Positions 36,662 through 50,900 of a DNA stretch of 64,000 nucleotides are shown piece by piece. Numbering within the stretch: position 1 is the stretch's first letter; each line of letters begins with the position of its first letter. The notes beneath the pieces were generated by a model. That model saw only the letters and a list, made by a program, of their open reading frames with translations, had not been told where the DNA came from and did not search any database. Origin of the DNA: Channallabes apus (Eukaryota > Chordata > Actinopteri > Siluriformes > Clariidae); NCBI GenBank assembly GCA_030522415.1, contig CM060121.1, forward strand, positions 4,495,476 through 4,559,475. Reading direction: 5' to 3'. The position numbers were made by a program, and so were the translations under genes.

Positions 36662-39600
36662 GTAAGAACAGATCAAACCTGTGTGTGTGTGTGTGTGTGT
36701 GTGTGAGTGATTAACACCAGCACAATCATACACAAAGGCAAACTGTGTTTTGTTACTCAAGTGGGACAATCAAGGGGACATTCTGTATTTATTTTTGTAC
36801 ATTCCACCTAGGAAAGTGGCATGTGGTGTAATTAGAGGTGCACTGGGGAAAAGATTTTGTAGAAGGAGTTAAAAGTTTAAAGCTAAAAACAAGCTGATCA
36901 GCTTTAATGTAATTAGTGATATAATTATTACTGTTTCAGGTTAAAACCCACGTATATGTCTGTCAGACTGTCTCTCTGTACTTTCTGTCTAACTTGTTAC
37001 TAATAAGAAATCAAATCTTACACCTTGTTTACGCCAAATACACTCCCTGTTTGGTAATCGCAGATATAAGATAGAAAAAGTAGATCGGATAAAGTTTAAG
37101 TTTTTGTCTTAGAATGTCTCCAGCATGTTAGAAATCACTTATAATATTCAGCGCTGTTGCTTCAGCTGTAGAACTTTTAACTAATCCCAGTAAAAGTATT
37201 CCGTTCAGCTTTTCTAATTAATATCTATTGTTGTTTACCTTGGTCAAGTAGCTTATTTTAAAGTAGATTATTAAACCCGGCAAATAACTGTTCATAACTA
37301 ACATTTTGATTTCACTTGCAGGTTAAACTTCAGGCAGATGTCTAAGTACTGCAAAAGTTCCATTAAATTATGTTCAGCGCTCGATTTAAGACGTGCCACA
37401 GTTTGACGAATGCGCAGTACGCTGTCAAAACTTCCAGGACACAAAACTGCTAATAACTTCAGCTGTACAAAACATATTGATTTTAATTTATGCCGCAGGT
37501 TTAACTTTAGGCGAACACCAAAGTACTGACAAAGTTTCATTAACTTCTGTCCAGCCAGTTTTGCCTGATGCTGCGACAATCTGGCTGGGCAGACAGACAG
37601 ACATGGGTTTAGCACAATTAAGCACCATATCAGGGGGAAACAGCAGTCAATTAGTACAAAAACTGTATATTGGGGTCTAGGAGAGCATTGTGTATAGTGA
37701 GTAATGTAAATGTGCACAGCTAGCAAAAGCACCTCAGTACTCACTTTACTCAGACATGTTAATTAGGATCTGACAGACATTTCAGGTTGAATTGTAACTA
37801 ATTTAAATACACATATATTGTATGCCCTAGTAAATCATGTGCTATATGTCACATTCTGGTTATGACGTTATACATTTTATTTTCCTCCTGGAAGGAAAGT
37901 GCACATCCAAATGTGACAACAATATCCATCACTCCACATCCACAAAATAGACATAAGTGAATTTTCTCTGTCTTGTGTGAACGTAGTGTAAGCCAGTTGC
38001 TCTTGTTGTGTTCTGCATCCATGACTGCAATAGTTCAACAAAAATCTGCAATAGTTTCACAAAAATCATTCCCAAAAAATGTTAGTCAGTGTAGGATGAG
38101 TATTACTTGTACTGTAGCCTATGTAAATGTATATGCCAACTCTTAGCAGGACTGGCAACCTGTATTGAAAAACTGTATATGCAAGAAAAAAAAACATTCC
38201 TGCAACGAAAGCAACATATTACATATCAGTTTTCAGATGGAAACAAAAATAATGTACTGTAGTCGCTGTGTATGAAAATAGAAAGAGCATATGAAGAACT
38301 CATATGAATTTTTCAACACGCTTAGTAAAACCTTCCAGCTGTTTTTATTTATAAAATTCCACAAATCTTTATCTAACACCATTGATTATTTTCATGAAAA
38401 GAGTTTTCACACCAAATATAGATTTTTTTTTTAAACTATACTACTTCTTTTTTGTAGAAATATTTTCAAAGCATTTTTACATATGCCATAATTTGTATTT
38501 GCCAAAGACGTTTGTGCAGTACTGTAACCAAAACAGATTTTAGGTTTTACTGAATGTGCTGAAGAATTAATTCTTCTCGTAACTTTGTCACGCTTCTTTC
38601 TATTTTTATGATTTCCAAAAGAAAACCAGTCTTTCTTGTGTTCTTTACAGGCATGCAAATATCCTTCTGTAATGCTAATTGTTTACAAGTTATTTTTTGT
38701 ACATAATAATGCAGACATAATATATCTAACCAAGTCTGTACTAAAATTAATCTGCACAGTACTGTACTTTTAATGACACAGAATTGTTGCCTTCTTACAA
38801 CAGAACAAGAAGTTGATGTATCAGCTGCATCAGTAAACATTTTTTTAAATTACTGTTAAATTAAAGCATGAACTACGAGCAGCTTCAAGTACATTTCTGT
38901 TGTGAACAGACCCTGCCCAGGCAAATCACATTACATACAAGGTGTTGCCATGTGCCTGGGGCAACAATATCTTGCTTACCAGTTTAATTTAGTCACTTGT
39001 AAGTGCTACATGGCACCAAAGAGTTTTATTAGTGCTTTTATTAATTGATTGGGTTTGTCTCTAATCAGCGAGCCGGAAGCGACATCGGAAAAGAAGAAAT
39101 TTTGAAATGATATAAGGAGGAAACACTGAGAGGAACCAGTGCTTTTGAGATGTGCAAAACACTAACACATAAAAAACTAAATGAAAAATCCAAAAACAAA
39201 ATAGCAGAAAACCAAATTACAAAACCGAAAACAACATCATAAATCATAAAACACAACAACATATTCCAAAGGAAAATGTAAGTATAGTTTGCGAATTAAA
39301 TTCATATCGCTGATTGGAAGATTGGAGACATCTTAAGCTATACAAGAAGTGCTGCAGCTTCACAGCATTTAAAAGTCTGTGAGGCTGCAGTACTTTCTGT
39401 ATATTTTGAGTGACACATGTCTCGTCCAATCAGCGGTAAGAATCAACAAACCGAAAATTTAGGTGTGGTTTGAAAACTTCATTTTTACCGCTGACCTTGA
39501 GTGGCAGATGTTTCGTCCAATCAGCTGTATGAAATTTTCAACCTGCTGATCTTGAGTCTTGTCCAATCAGCTGTAAAAATCTAATTCGCAAACTACATCT

Positions 39601-41956
39601 ACCCAAAATGTACGAATTTTGAACAGAAGGGTAGATGGTTTGGGAGAGGGTTCAAAGAAGCCATCTACTGTATGTGCAGGTGGAAAATGCTTTTTTCAGC
39701 AGAGGTGGAGGTCTTCGACACAACCCGTCTCCTATTGTTCATGTTGCTCTCTCATCTATCCCAAGGAAGATCAAGACCACTTCACACATCTACAGTGGTT
39801 ACAAAATTGGAATGGCGATCTCGCCGCGTATACCGCCGTTTAAAGGCAACAGCGGCCAAAATAAATCAGTTGCATTTCAAAGTCATTCGTAAAATGGCCG
39901 CCAGGTGGCGCAAAGTGACATTTTCATTCATCGCAGTAAATACAACAGTGATGGTAATTTCCACAACAAACATGAAAAATCTGAACCAGAGCTATTAATG
40001 TGTACTGTACAATAATGAGTAAAAAAAAATTATAGTAGATTTATTAACTGAAATAAATGACCATATTTTTCAAGAGAATTTTCAAGCCCCACTCATCAAA
40101 CAAAATTATAACGAAATCGGCCAAGTTTACTATTTATTTAAATATAAATTTATAAACCAATGAGATCAAATAACACCAAGTTATTATTATAACAAGCTTA
40201 CTTCGTCACTTATCCAGAGCTTGCTTTATTAACCTTGCCTTATTTAACATTACTTGGGTGCATTGTTTTTAAGTGCTTGCTTGGTGTAGCGGTTAGGACA
40301 CACGGTCAGTGATACATAAAGCGCCGGTTCGAATCCCGAGGGATGATGTTTTAAAATTTTTTATTTTAATTATAGCAAAATTAAAATAAAAAAAATTGTT
40401 GTATTTTGATTTTGCTTCAGCATACTATAGAAAAAACAGCAAACTCGCACGCAACCAGTTTGTATTCTTTAAATTTAGGGGAGTGACGGCTCGGTCTGCT
40501 GCTGCTGCTGCGTGTGTGTGTGTGTGTGTGTCATTATACTGATGAAAAGTGGTGGCCATCTGCAGTACCGGGAGTTTTGATTTACGACAGCTGTTTACGG
40601 CAGTGTACTCCAGTGCGGGAGATGCATTGTGGGTAATGAAGTCCGGTGTTACATCTGTTACATTTTTGATAATAGTTTTTTTACAAACATTTCTAAACCA
40701 ATAAGATCAAATGACACCAAGTTTAAAACAGATAAAATACACGTGCAAATAGTATAATTGTATAACAGGCTTACTTCGTTACTTATTTAACGCTTGCTTT
40801 CAAAGAAGTCGAGTGGCTTATTAATGCCACGGAGGTGTGTTGTCTCTTAGTGCTTGGTTGGTGTAGTGGTTAGAGCGCTCGGTCAGGGATTTACACAGCA
40901 TTGGTTCGAATCCTGGATAATGCTGTTTTAAAAATTGTTCTATTTTAATTTTACTCAGCAAACAAACAGCAAACAAAAAATTTTATTATTCAGAGCACGA
41001 TATACAACCGTAATGAGTCCCATGTGACCAACGTATTTAACCGTGATGAGTCCATAAAATCAGTAGCAGCTAATAATTACTAATTACTTTAGTTAATGCT
41101 GCTACTGATTTTATTCCAGCTTACCTGTTCAGGTTGATTGCGATTCTTTTTAAAATATTGTCTCAGTTTTATATGTTGTTCGTCTTGATGTTTGTCTTCT
41201 TTTCACTTGGCAACACTCAAATGCAAATTATTCACCGTGAATCAGCTGTTCTCACCTATCCATTCAGAGAAACTGAATGAGCTGAAATGAGCCTTTGTTT
41301 CACGACCGTGACACCCCTCTCTCTCACGCACATACAGTACAGAGTAGACCAAATCATTACAGTACATACTTTATCCAACGAACATGAAAAATATCCACAT
41401 AATGATGAGTTAAGAAGCATTGCTTAATTTTCGTTTAGACAGACTGTTTGTATCTGATTATTGGTATTTTTAAAGAACAGCAGCACAAACAACAACACAA
41501 GGGCTTGTACAGCAAAGAGTTAAATTTGTAACAGTAAAAGGCATCCGAATTTAAATATATAAATTACTAGAAACAAATTGAGCACACTATCAGAATAAAA
41601 AATAGAACAAATCAAATGTTTTTTACACATACACAAGGAGGATAATGATACCGAGTTTATATTAAAATATCAAATATTGTAATATTGTTTTTGTGTTATT
41701 ATAAATAATGAAATGCAGTAGGCTGTTATGGTCATCATCAAAAGAAAATATATTAAGTAACAGATAATATTAGGTTTATATTTCAAATTAGATAAAATGC
41801 TGATTTTCCAGCAGTAAAATTATTGTATCTCTACAGTTTACAAAACCTCCGCTGCGTGTATTCATTCACAGGCTCCAGAGCACGCACAGAGAAATAGGAG
41901 ACTGTGGTTTAGGAGTGGATTGGAGAGAAGAGAGCTGTTCAGTTACTATAAAAAAA

Positions 41957-41997
<41 letters not shown>

Positions 41998-44900
41998 ACA
42001 TAATATGATCTTTTTGAGTTATGAGGTTTTTTTATTATACATAAGACAACCTTTCAGTTTTGTAAATATTCTAGTTATAGTGTGTTAAGTTTTTCTTTAG
42101 GTTAAACGGTTTTGAGAATTAGACCATCCAGCTAAGATCAATATTATGTCGTTGATTGATAAAATCTGGATTAAGGATATTTTATTTTGTTTTATTTATT
42201 TAATTTGTATTTTTCATCTTCCCCCCCTGAGGGATTGCCACCTTATTGTGCTCAAGGGAGGTGTGTCTGTGTGTGTGTGTGTGTGTGTGTCTGTGTGTGT
42301 GCGCGCGTGCGCTGTAGCCTGTGCTTTTTTCAGCGGATTTTTCCGCTACCGCAGATCAGTTTATCAACTTGTAATATATACATTTTAGGAATATATTAAC
42401 ATGTGGAGACATCATTAATTATATGTTGAATGGAACTTGTAAGCCTTTGAATGGTGTTAAAAATACTTGCAAAACAAGTATTGCAGCCATACATTGGAGG
42501 GAACTTCTGAGGTGGTCAGTGATTGATGGCACGGTCGGTCGGAGGGGGTTGTGATCACACCTATAGATCTTTTGTTCTAGGCTATCGGTCAAATATCTCT
42601 CCACTTGGAAGCAAAAACATGCAAGGGATTTCAGCATCTCGACGCACATACTAAGCTGTTTATAAAGTAGACACTGTTTGTTTTTTCATTTTGTAATCTT
42701 TCCCGTGTTTACCGTGTACTGTACAATGTATATTCATTTTTTAATGAATTACTGTAAATACTACACATTCCGTTGATTTACCAGAAATGACTTTTCTGTT
42801 TTTTGTGTGTGCTAAACTAAACTTCAGGGTCAAAGTAATAGCGATTTTATTTGAAAAGTATTATATATTTACAATGCTGATAAGTTCAAGCTTAGATTCA
42901 TATATAAACTGCTTCAAAGTCTTTCCACCCCGTGACCGCTGAAATCCGACAGACGCAGGGCTCAAGGGAGGTGTGTCTGTGTGTGTGTGTGTGTGTGCGC
43001 GTGTGCGTGTGTGTCATTTTCAGCGGATTTTTCCGCTACCGCAGATCAGTTTATCAACTTGTAATATATACATTTTAGGAATATATTAACATGTGCAGAC
43101 ATTTAAGGGTGCGCTGCCCTCTCTTGCCCCTGCGTAGAGCCTACACACACACACACACACACACATCTATCTATCTATTATATAAATACACATTTGGAAT
43201 CTGCATCTACATTTTCTGTTACAAGTATAGAATTAGGTTCAGCTGAGACTCATGATCAATGGTGTTAGGGTACTTATGTAGTGATAATTAGTTTCAGCCA
43301 GATCATTAAAACTAACAATGGACTATGACACTCTTGTTTTACACACATTGTTTTAGCGATAGTTTCACGGAAGCGAGTTCAGAACTAATCTAACCAAACC
43401 AAGAAAAAAACAAACATCCGAAGCTTCAAATAGAATGAACGAACTAATGAAATTGATATATATGTAATTGATATACTGTATATACAGACGTGTGTGTGTC
43501 ATTTTAATTCAAATGAACATTTTAATGCTTTCTGATACACTTATCAACTTATCGACATACACTTATCAACACAAACTCTCCGTGCACGCACACACACAAT
43601 CTCTAAAAAATTAATATTAATAACATACATATACAAATAAACAAAAATATAAACGTCTATATTGAAGTCTACGGTGAACGCAGAGTCGGCTAAGCACACG
43701 TGATGACGCGCGCGCCCTCACCTCTGTTACGGCTGCCTACAGTATTTGGCCAAAAGAATTATAATAATTGAACGATATGCCTGGTCCTGGAAAGAGACAT
43801 CAACAGTCCGGCGCTGAGAAACGAAAGAACCGAAAGAAAAAAAAGCCTAAGATGAAGCCCGTGCATCAATTCCAGAAATAAAACTTTACTTTATTCTGTC
43901 GACGTTAATAATGTAATAACGTAACATTAACGTAAAATAACGCAAATTTCATTTAACAGCAGGGGGGATAATAAATATATATTTTTATAAATTTATTGCA
44001 TTGTTTATGTTGTTTACAGTCAAGCCATCAACATACAATAAAATGTAAACATGAGATCTAAACTAAAAACTGTGCTCCCTGTGCTGGTGCTGGCAATATC
44101 ATCTCTTTGTTCTGCTGTCTCCGGCTCCCTCCCTGGTTCTGAATCTGCCTCTTCCTCTACTCTCACTGTCTCAGAACAGACTGACTCCTGAAGCAGAAAA
44201 AAATGCAGGAAATTATGTTTTCTAACATGCGTTAGATAGTTTTTTTTTATCACTCTATACACAATACTTTGCTGTTTTTATAGATGTTGAGCATCGTGAG
44301 CAAGCCCGAGATCATATTGTGGCGTGGGCGGGTCGGCGGCTGACGACCGTCATGCTTTGCGGGGGGTTTCTCTGTCTCTACCATGAGAGAGAAGGGTGTT
44401 TGTGTTAGTGGCTTCGGCCAAGTTGGGTGCGTGTTATGTGTGTGTGCTTGACCTGTGTATGTGTGCTTGTGCTGTGGTAATAAACTACTCCCCAGCCATT
44501 TGCATTGGGGAGCAAGTAAGCTCACTCGTACTCCAAGATCCCTGCTAGCGTCGAAAAACGCTACAATATTAACGTTAATTATCACCAGCCGGCATTAATA
44601 GCACACGAGTAACGTGAGTTGGACGCACACCAATCGATTCGACTATGGTTAATCGCTCACTCCGTAGGCTCCCTGAATAGGCGGGAAAGGGATGGAACCG
44701 CGCATTCGTCCCGGCAGGAAAAAAAAAACTAAACAGATCTAACAGATGAGGACTCAGATTAATGTGCAAAAAATATATAATAAAACTATATAAGTCTACA
44801 TAGCCTTTATAAGACTCTACCTTAAGCGCACTTAAAACATTTTAGTTAGTTTTAAAATAAAACAATTTTAAAACATCACTCGGGATTCGAACCGGCGCTT

Positions 44901-47900
44901 AGTAGATCACTGACCGAGTGTGCTAACCGCTACACCAAGCGGCCACTTAGAGACAACGCACACCAGAGACGTTAATAAGCCACTCGACTTCTTTGAAAGC
45001 AAGCGTACGTCTTTGATAAGTGACGAAGTAAGCCTGTTATAATAATAACTTGGTGTTATTTGATCTTATTGGTTTAGAAATTTATATTTAAATAAAACCC
45101 TACACACTTCTTTTCTAATTACACGTGATAAAATCTAAAGGCTCACTGTGTTAATATTTATTGTGCTTAAATTTGATCTTAATAAGATTTGATTTAATTT
45201 GAATTCTACATTTGTACTGTAATTAATACACTGTGATTATGAATTCGGTCAACTACAGTGTTTCACTTGATGTTATCGGCTATTACGTGTATTATTGAGG
45301 CAGAGAATGAACTAAGGCATGAGGCGTCAGTCTGTAGTTATATAGCGCCACTCATTGGTAAAAGCCAGCAAATGCACAGCAAATGCACATCCCGTAATGC
45401 GGCGGCGACGTTACATACGACGCTCCGATTTTGTAACCACTGTACCAAGAGATCCACACTTAAGGGACCCCTTATACTCTTTCTAGTTGTTACACCTTAA
45501 CAACTCTCTGTAATCGCTTTTTATTTTCTTCCTAACAACTCTCGCTCCTCTCTAACGACCCCCCCCCCACCCCCCCCCTCCTATTCTCCCCTCCTATTCT
45601 CCCCACTGTTCACGTAACAAGCCGCTTCAGATAGGGAGGGACCGTTTGACCTTGGAGGACATAAATAAGAGGAAATTTCCAACTTACCTTACCGCTTACA
45701 ACCGCTTAACTTACCACTGATGCGCCTTGAAGAAGCTACTTGGATGAGTACTGGCTTGTTTCTCCTAAACTAAGAAGTCGTCCAGTTGACATGACTCAAT
45801 TTCCAGATAACCTCACCTTGATGACTGAAAATCTACTCAGAAAACACACACCCCTCACACACACACACACTTTACCCTTCTGCCATCCAAGCAAATGTAA
45901 CTGAAGCGTTCGGGCGTACATAACCAGACCATGTAACATTTTTCCTCCCAGAAGCCATCAGACACTAAACACACAAACAAATGAAATTGGACACCATTTC
46001 ATTTTATTCTTTTTGAAAATTCTCTTTTTTTCCCCCCACATCTTTTTAACTGACTGCTAAACACTAAAAATACTGAACTTTAGTGACCTGCATTATAGCT
46101 GGCATGTCATGTTTACGTTGATTGCATTTACTCAATGTATTGCACTAATGTTTGCACTTGTGCATATTACAGTAAGTAGGTCTATTTCTATGTTGTTTTA
46201 TATAGCACCAAGTCCCTCTGAACTTTTTTTAGTTTTATTGTTTACTTTCTGAATATGGTTAAAATGACAACAAAATGCCACTCTGACTAATACTTCTTTC
46301 AAGGCTGTAAGTACTGGAGTGGCTATCACACACCCTGTCGACCCAGCACATTTGTCGACTGAACTGAACATTGTGTCTGAGATTACCGTTTTTAGCTACT
46401 CGTAACGAGATGAGCAAGCTGTGAGCGACTACTTAGTTATTCACGCACAGGTCAGTTGCAAACAATCTGATGCAAACCCAAGTACGTTAAGGTGTTGTTA
46501 CATACGGTGAGAAATTATCTCTTGTGAAATTAAAGTATATACTTTAACAAAGTCTAACAAAGGAGCTATATGGTAACATCTGGAGTTAGGAGAAAAATTG
46601 AGATGAAATCTTGGTCATGATGAGTTGAGGTAAATTGTTTGCCTCAACTATAAATGGGTGCTTGTTTCAGGACCAAGTTAACCTGCCTTCCATGGCACCT
46701 AAACATACAAATCACCATGACCGATACTACCTTATTGGGAAACATCTCACGTTTATGAGCCACTATAACAGAGCAGTGGTCTGTTACCTCATAAGGTACT
46801 CTAAGTCACTATTTAACATAAATTTCCTATTAAATTTCCTACAATTATTTAATAACTGTTTTATATTAAAGGTTGCTGTGAGGTTGGTGGGTGTCACATT
46901 ATTCGTTGACACTCTGTCTGCATGAAGTCTTTGTCCATTCCCCGATGACTGTCTTCTCTTATTTCAGATTTTAATAGAAAAGCTGGGCTGAGGAAACGCA
47001 TTGGTTCAATCTCAAGACTTGGTTCAGAGAGACAAGTTAAACGATCCGTTAAAAATGCATGCTGTGCCTTGTGTGGTGATGCAAAATATTCCCCTCCTGC
47101 TCGTAAAAAAGTAGCTCATGCTCATAAAGCTGGATCAAGGTGTCAAAAGACTGTGGTTCATCCTGTGGCACAGGCTAAGATGACAACCAGGCTGATAATC
47201 TGGTTCAGGAGGCACCTCAAGGTGAAACTCTGTGACATAGGCCGTGTGTTTGATGTGACCTCACGTGACTTCTCATGCATTTTGCCAGCAGTGCTACTGC
47301 AAAAGAGGGAGCACAAAAGGGTGAAATGTTTCAGCAAAGAAGTCAGGTCACTGATGCGCCTTGATCTTCAAGGCAGTGGGAACTGTGGGAAGTGGTTTGG
47401 CAACCAATCCTGGGAGGTGTGTACTCCAACAAATAGCTGTGCTTCTCTTTCATCAGGTAACCAAGTTTTGGGATTTTCTGTTGGCGAGCACGTATTGGAC
47501 GTTGGGGAAGATATCGAGGGGTGGTCCGAGTCTTCGGATAAACAGGATTTGAGGATGCTAGACTGTAAGGGAATGAAATCATTCTCAATTGACGGGAATG
47601 AATGTGTGACCTTAAAACATGAGGATGGCCAGCGGTGTGTTAAGACTGCTTGTTGTATGGAAGAAGAATCAGTATTGGACTCTGAAGTTCAGGAGATCAA
47701 AGAGTCCGGAGTGCTCCGCGTACCCCCTTTGTTACTAAGACGTGTCCATGCCAGCAGTGGACTTCTTCCCTCCCAACACTTCCAACATGCGGATTTAGCT
47801 GACAGCTTCACAGTTGGAGGCAAAGACGAAAGTGAAACTTGTCTGGTGGAGGATGTGTTACATGATGGTTTAGACTCTCCTGATAGTTTTTCCTGCCAGA

Positions 47901-50900
47901 GAACTACTGCTTATACTGCGTTGCCCCACTTGTCCTGTGCCCGCACTTACAGGTCTTGGCCCTTTCCCAGACATGGGCCTCCGTGTGATATGAAGTCATT
48001 GATTCGTACTGGCCCTCGATGGATTGTGAGCACAGGGACTTCAGAAGGCACTAAAAATGTGATTAAAAACATGCAGACAAGTCCCGAATGCAAAGTGGGG
48101 AAATACATAAAACAAAACCTGATCGGTTTTGATCCACATGATAGGAGTGTTGTGGTTCATACTAACCATGTACACTCTACAGCACAGATTGACAGTTTGC
48201 TAGCTTCTCCAGCTCTTGCAGGGCCTGCAGAAGATCAATCGAAGTACCAGAAAAATCAGGGAGCATCAGTTAGTAGTGAGGGGAACTGCTTGAATAAATC
48301 CATCAATGTGTTTGAGGAGGACCGATCCAGACCTGGTTGTGTACAAAAAATCAATTCTCAGGCGGATACACTAAACTTGATTTCGCCTGACTCGATCACT
48401 GCTGCGGGAACCAACCCTACTTTTCTTGAGGATGACAAGAATGGCACAAAGGATACAATCTTCCATCTTCCAGATCCCCTTCCATCTCTCCAACAAAATG
48501 CTTTTCAAACATCTTCATGCCTTGTACATTCCAGAGAAGAACCACAAACTCCTACAGTGAGGGTACCTTCCATCATGGAACCACAACACCCTTCCTTAGA
48601 GCAAAAAAATTCTAATGATGTTAAGAAAAGTCATCAACGCAGTCTGAATGTTTTGGACGAAACTGATGACCGAAGCACTTTTCCCCCTACTTGCGTTGGA
48701 GGTAGTAGTTGGGACACACCCTTACCATCCATAACAAACAGCGATTCCGTTTCATCCAGCGAGGAAGATATGAGAAGCCAGTGTCCTGCTGAAAGACCAG
48801 AGGAAGGTGATGCAGAATGTTTGTTGCTACCAGACGAGTTGTGTGAGATTGGCAAAGCTAACGTAAGTCCTTCACCTTTCCCTGCCCCAAAGGGCTCTGT
48901 GGTTACTGGTGGTGACCTGGATGTTGTGCGAGCTTATGAGGATGATGCCATTGTGCTCGATGTCATTCAAGATGACCCAGATCTTTTTGGAGCCGTTGTT
49001 ATGAGTACAGCAGAAAATTCAACCTCCAAAGCCACTTCATCTCCAGTTCAAAGCGGAAAGAACAGGCAGATGGACCAGACACCCTGGGACAGAAAGCCCA
49101 ACAGGATAGTCTGGGACTTGGAGGCAGAAAGGTAAGTAGGTATTTCTTGTATTTCATGATCTCATTTGGTATTTTAAAGTTCAATCTGCGTGCCCTGCAA
49201 TGGATTGGCACCCCATTCATGTTGTACCTCGCCTCGTGCCCGAAGTCTACTGGGATAGACTCCAGGCACCCTCGAGACCTTGTATAGAGGATAAAGCGGT
49301 ATAGACGATGAGTGAGTGGGTTCAACCTGTACTAAGAGGTTTTTGTGATATAAATCAGCACGATTTGACGTTCCAGGTAGCAAAACTAAGGTAGTCTGAT
49401 CTAGAACTACAGTTCAACGTGGGCTACAGTGTAAACCTGCAACCCTTAAGTCACATTTTAGTAAGGTATTTCATTCCTGGAGACCTGAATTCGTTCCTAA
49501 CTGATATCAGTGAAGATTCTAGAGCTGTTTTTACGGAGGCTTCTGATCTGCTCTTTTGTATGTGAAAAGAACAAATGTTAATTGGCTGGATAACGATTCA
49601 CTGGCCGATAGAATCTACCAACGCTGAGACTTTCAAGATAGAACATTGATCAGCCACAACATTAAAACCATCCGCCTAATATTGTTTTGGTTTAAACACA
49701 ATAAAAAAAAAGTTTCATGTTCATGACTCCTGGGTATTTGAGTAAATTTTGAATGTTGAATATTTCTTATTAAGGCCCAGGAACAATGTCCAGACTGTTG
49801 CTGATGTCTATGTGGAGAATGATGGTGGATTTTGCAGAGGTCTGTAATTTTTATATGTTTTTTCCATAAGTTTCAATAAAACTGTGGTGTACAGTACTAC
49901 CCTAGTCTTGGAGGGCTGAAATCAAAAACATGGCAGATTTCCCTTCAGAACTAGGCGTGTAAAAGCTTTTTTATAGACAAGAGCCAAACATTAAGATGTG
50001 TTAAAGACTGGTAGGTTGTAGTAGAAAATACCGGTGTCAGAAATTTGGAAATGGATTGTGCATCTTTTCTTAATACCGCAGAGGAGGTTAAAGGCTCCGA
50101 AGGTCAGTTAACATTTGGGACAAAGTGGACTCCAGTTAACCCAGTAGTCATGCAAGGACAGGTGAGTTCAGGGTGGACCTGGTGCAGCTCCTATATTGTT
50201 CAACCACGCTTTTTTCGAATTCTACTTATCAACAGTCTACAAATGCAAGTAATGTTGTAAATGTTTCCTTTCAGATGGATCTGGATTGTAACAACAACCT
50301 GGATAAGAAAGAAAGTTCTGATCTAAATGTCATGACCGTAAATAATGGGTTAATACAGCAAGTGGACAATGCATGGAACAGTGGTAGGTCCTTAAATTTC
50401 TGTGAATAAACCCTCCTAAATACTAGTTCTGTTCAGAACTTTGCTCGGCTTGACAGTCTTTAGCATAAGACGTTGTTTAAGTAATGTTATATAATAAGGC
50501 GTACTGGGATAATAAGGCTTTTGTTGGTCACTTACAACAAGTAAGCTCTAAAATGGACAAATTCCTGTGCACAAAAAAAGTGCCCCTATTATGCGTTTTC
50601 AAATATGATCTTTCATGCAGTGTGTCATGTAGCTGTATGTCAACATAAACCATCTGCAAAGTTGTGACGCCAACAGTGCACGATAAATGAAGTTTTTTGT
50701 CTATTAAAAAAAAAAAAAGAGTCGGCTCACATTCGCCTAAACGAGTCGTTAGCAATTCGAATCTTTCTCTGTTACGGATCCACGTCACTACGTAACATAT
50801 TTGCATAACGTCCGCCCACATTCTAGGTTGCGAACAACTTGCCCGCCATCTCACAATTAACGTTACCGCACACGTGTAAACATATGACACTTACCACTGA

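Larger units (their letters stand above)
36662..46967 (+). other. TOPAZ1 intron 1 (10.3 kb)
   Basis: Opens with a TG microsatellite. 36,710-39,260 and 45,100-45,880 show no gene. 39,270-45,095 is a composite of repeats described separately, with TG runs at 40,511 and a C run at 45,560. Confidence 0.75.

Noticed and set aside
36680..36703. Cys/Val-alternating end of the first long frame as protein
   Set aside because: It is a TG microsatellite past a good donor at 36,662, hence intronic.
37298..37744. 148-codon minus-strand frame in intron 1
   Set aside because: It has a frame with some internal similarity (two LKFNL/LKLNL-type blocks) but this follows from a duplicated non-coding segment; no family or splice signals recognised.
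40277..40345. Functional tRNA gene
   Set aside because: A and B boxes are good, but acceptor and anticodon stems do not pair, and the sequence recurs as part of a larger repeat.
45715..45850. Retroelement-like phrase EEATWMSTG
   Set aside because: Reminiscent of a fish retroelement protein, but too short and broken to assign.
47343..47588. Antisense frame of 81 codons within TOPAZ1 exon 2
   Set aside because: A shadow of the long coding exon on the opposite strand, with no start or splice context.
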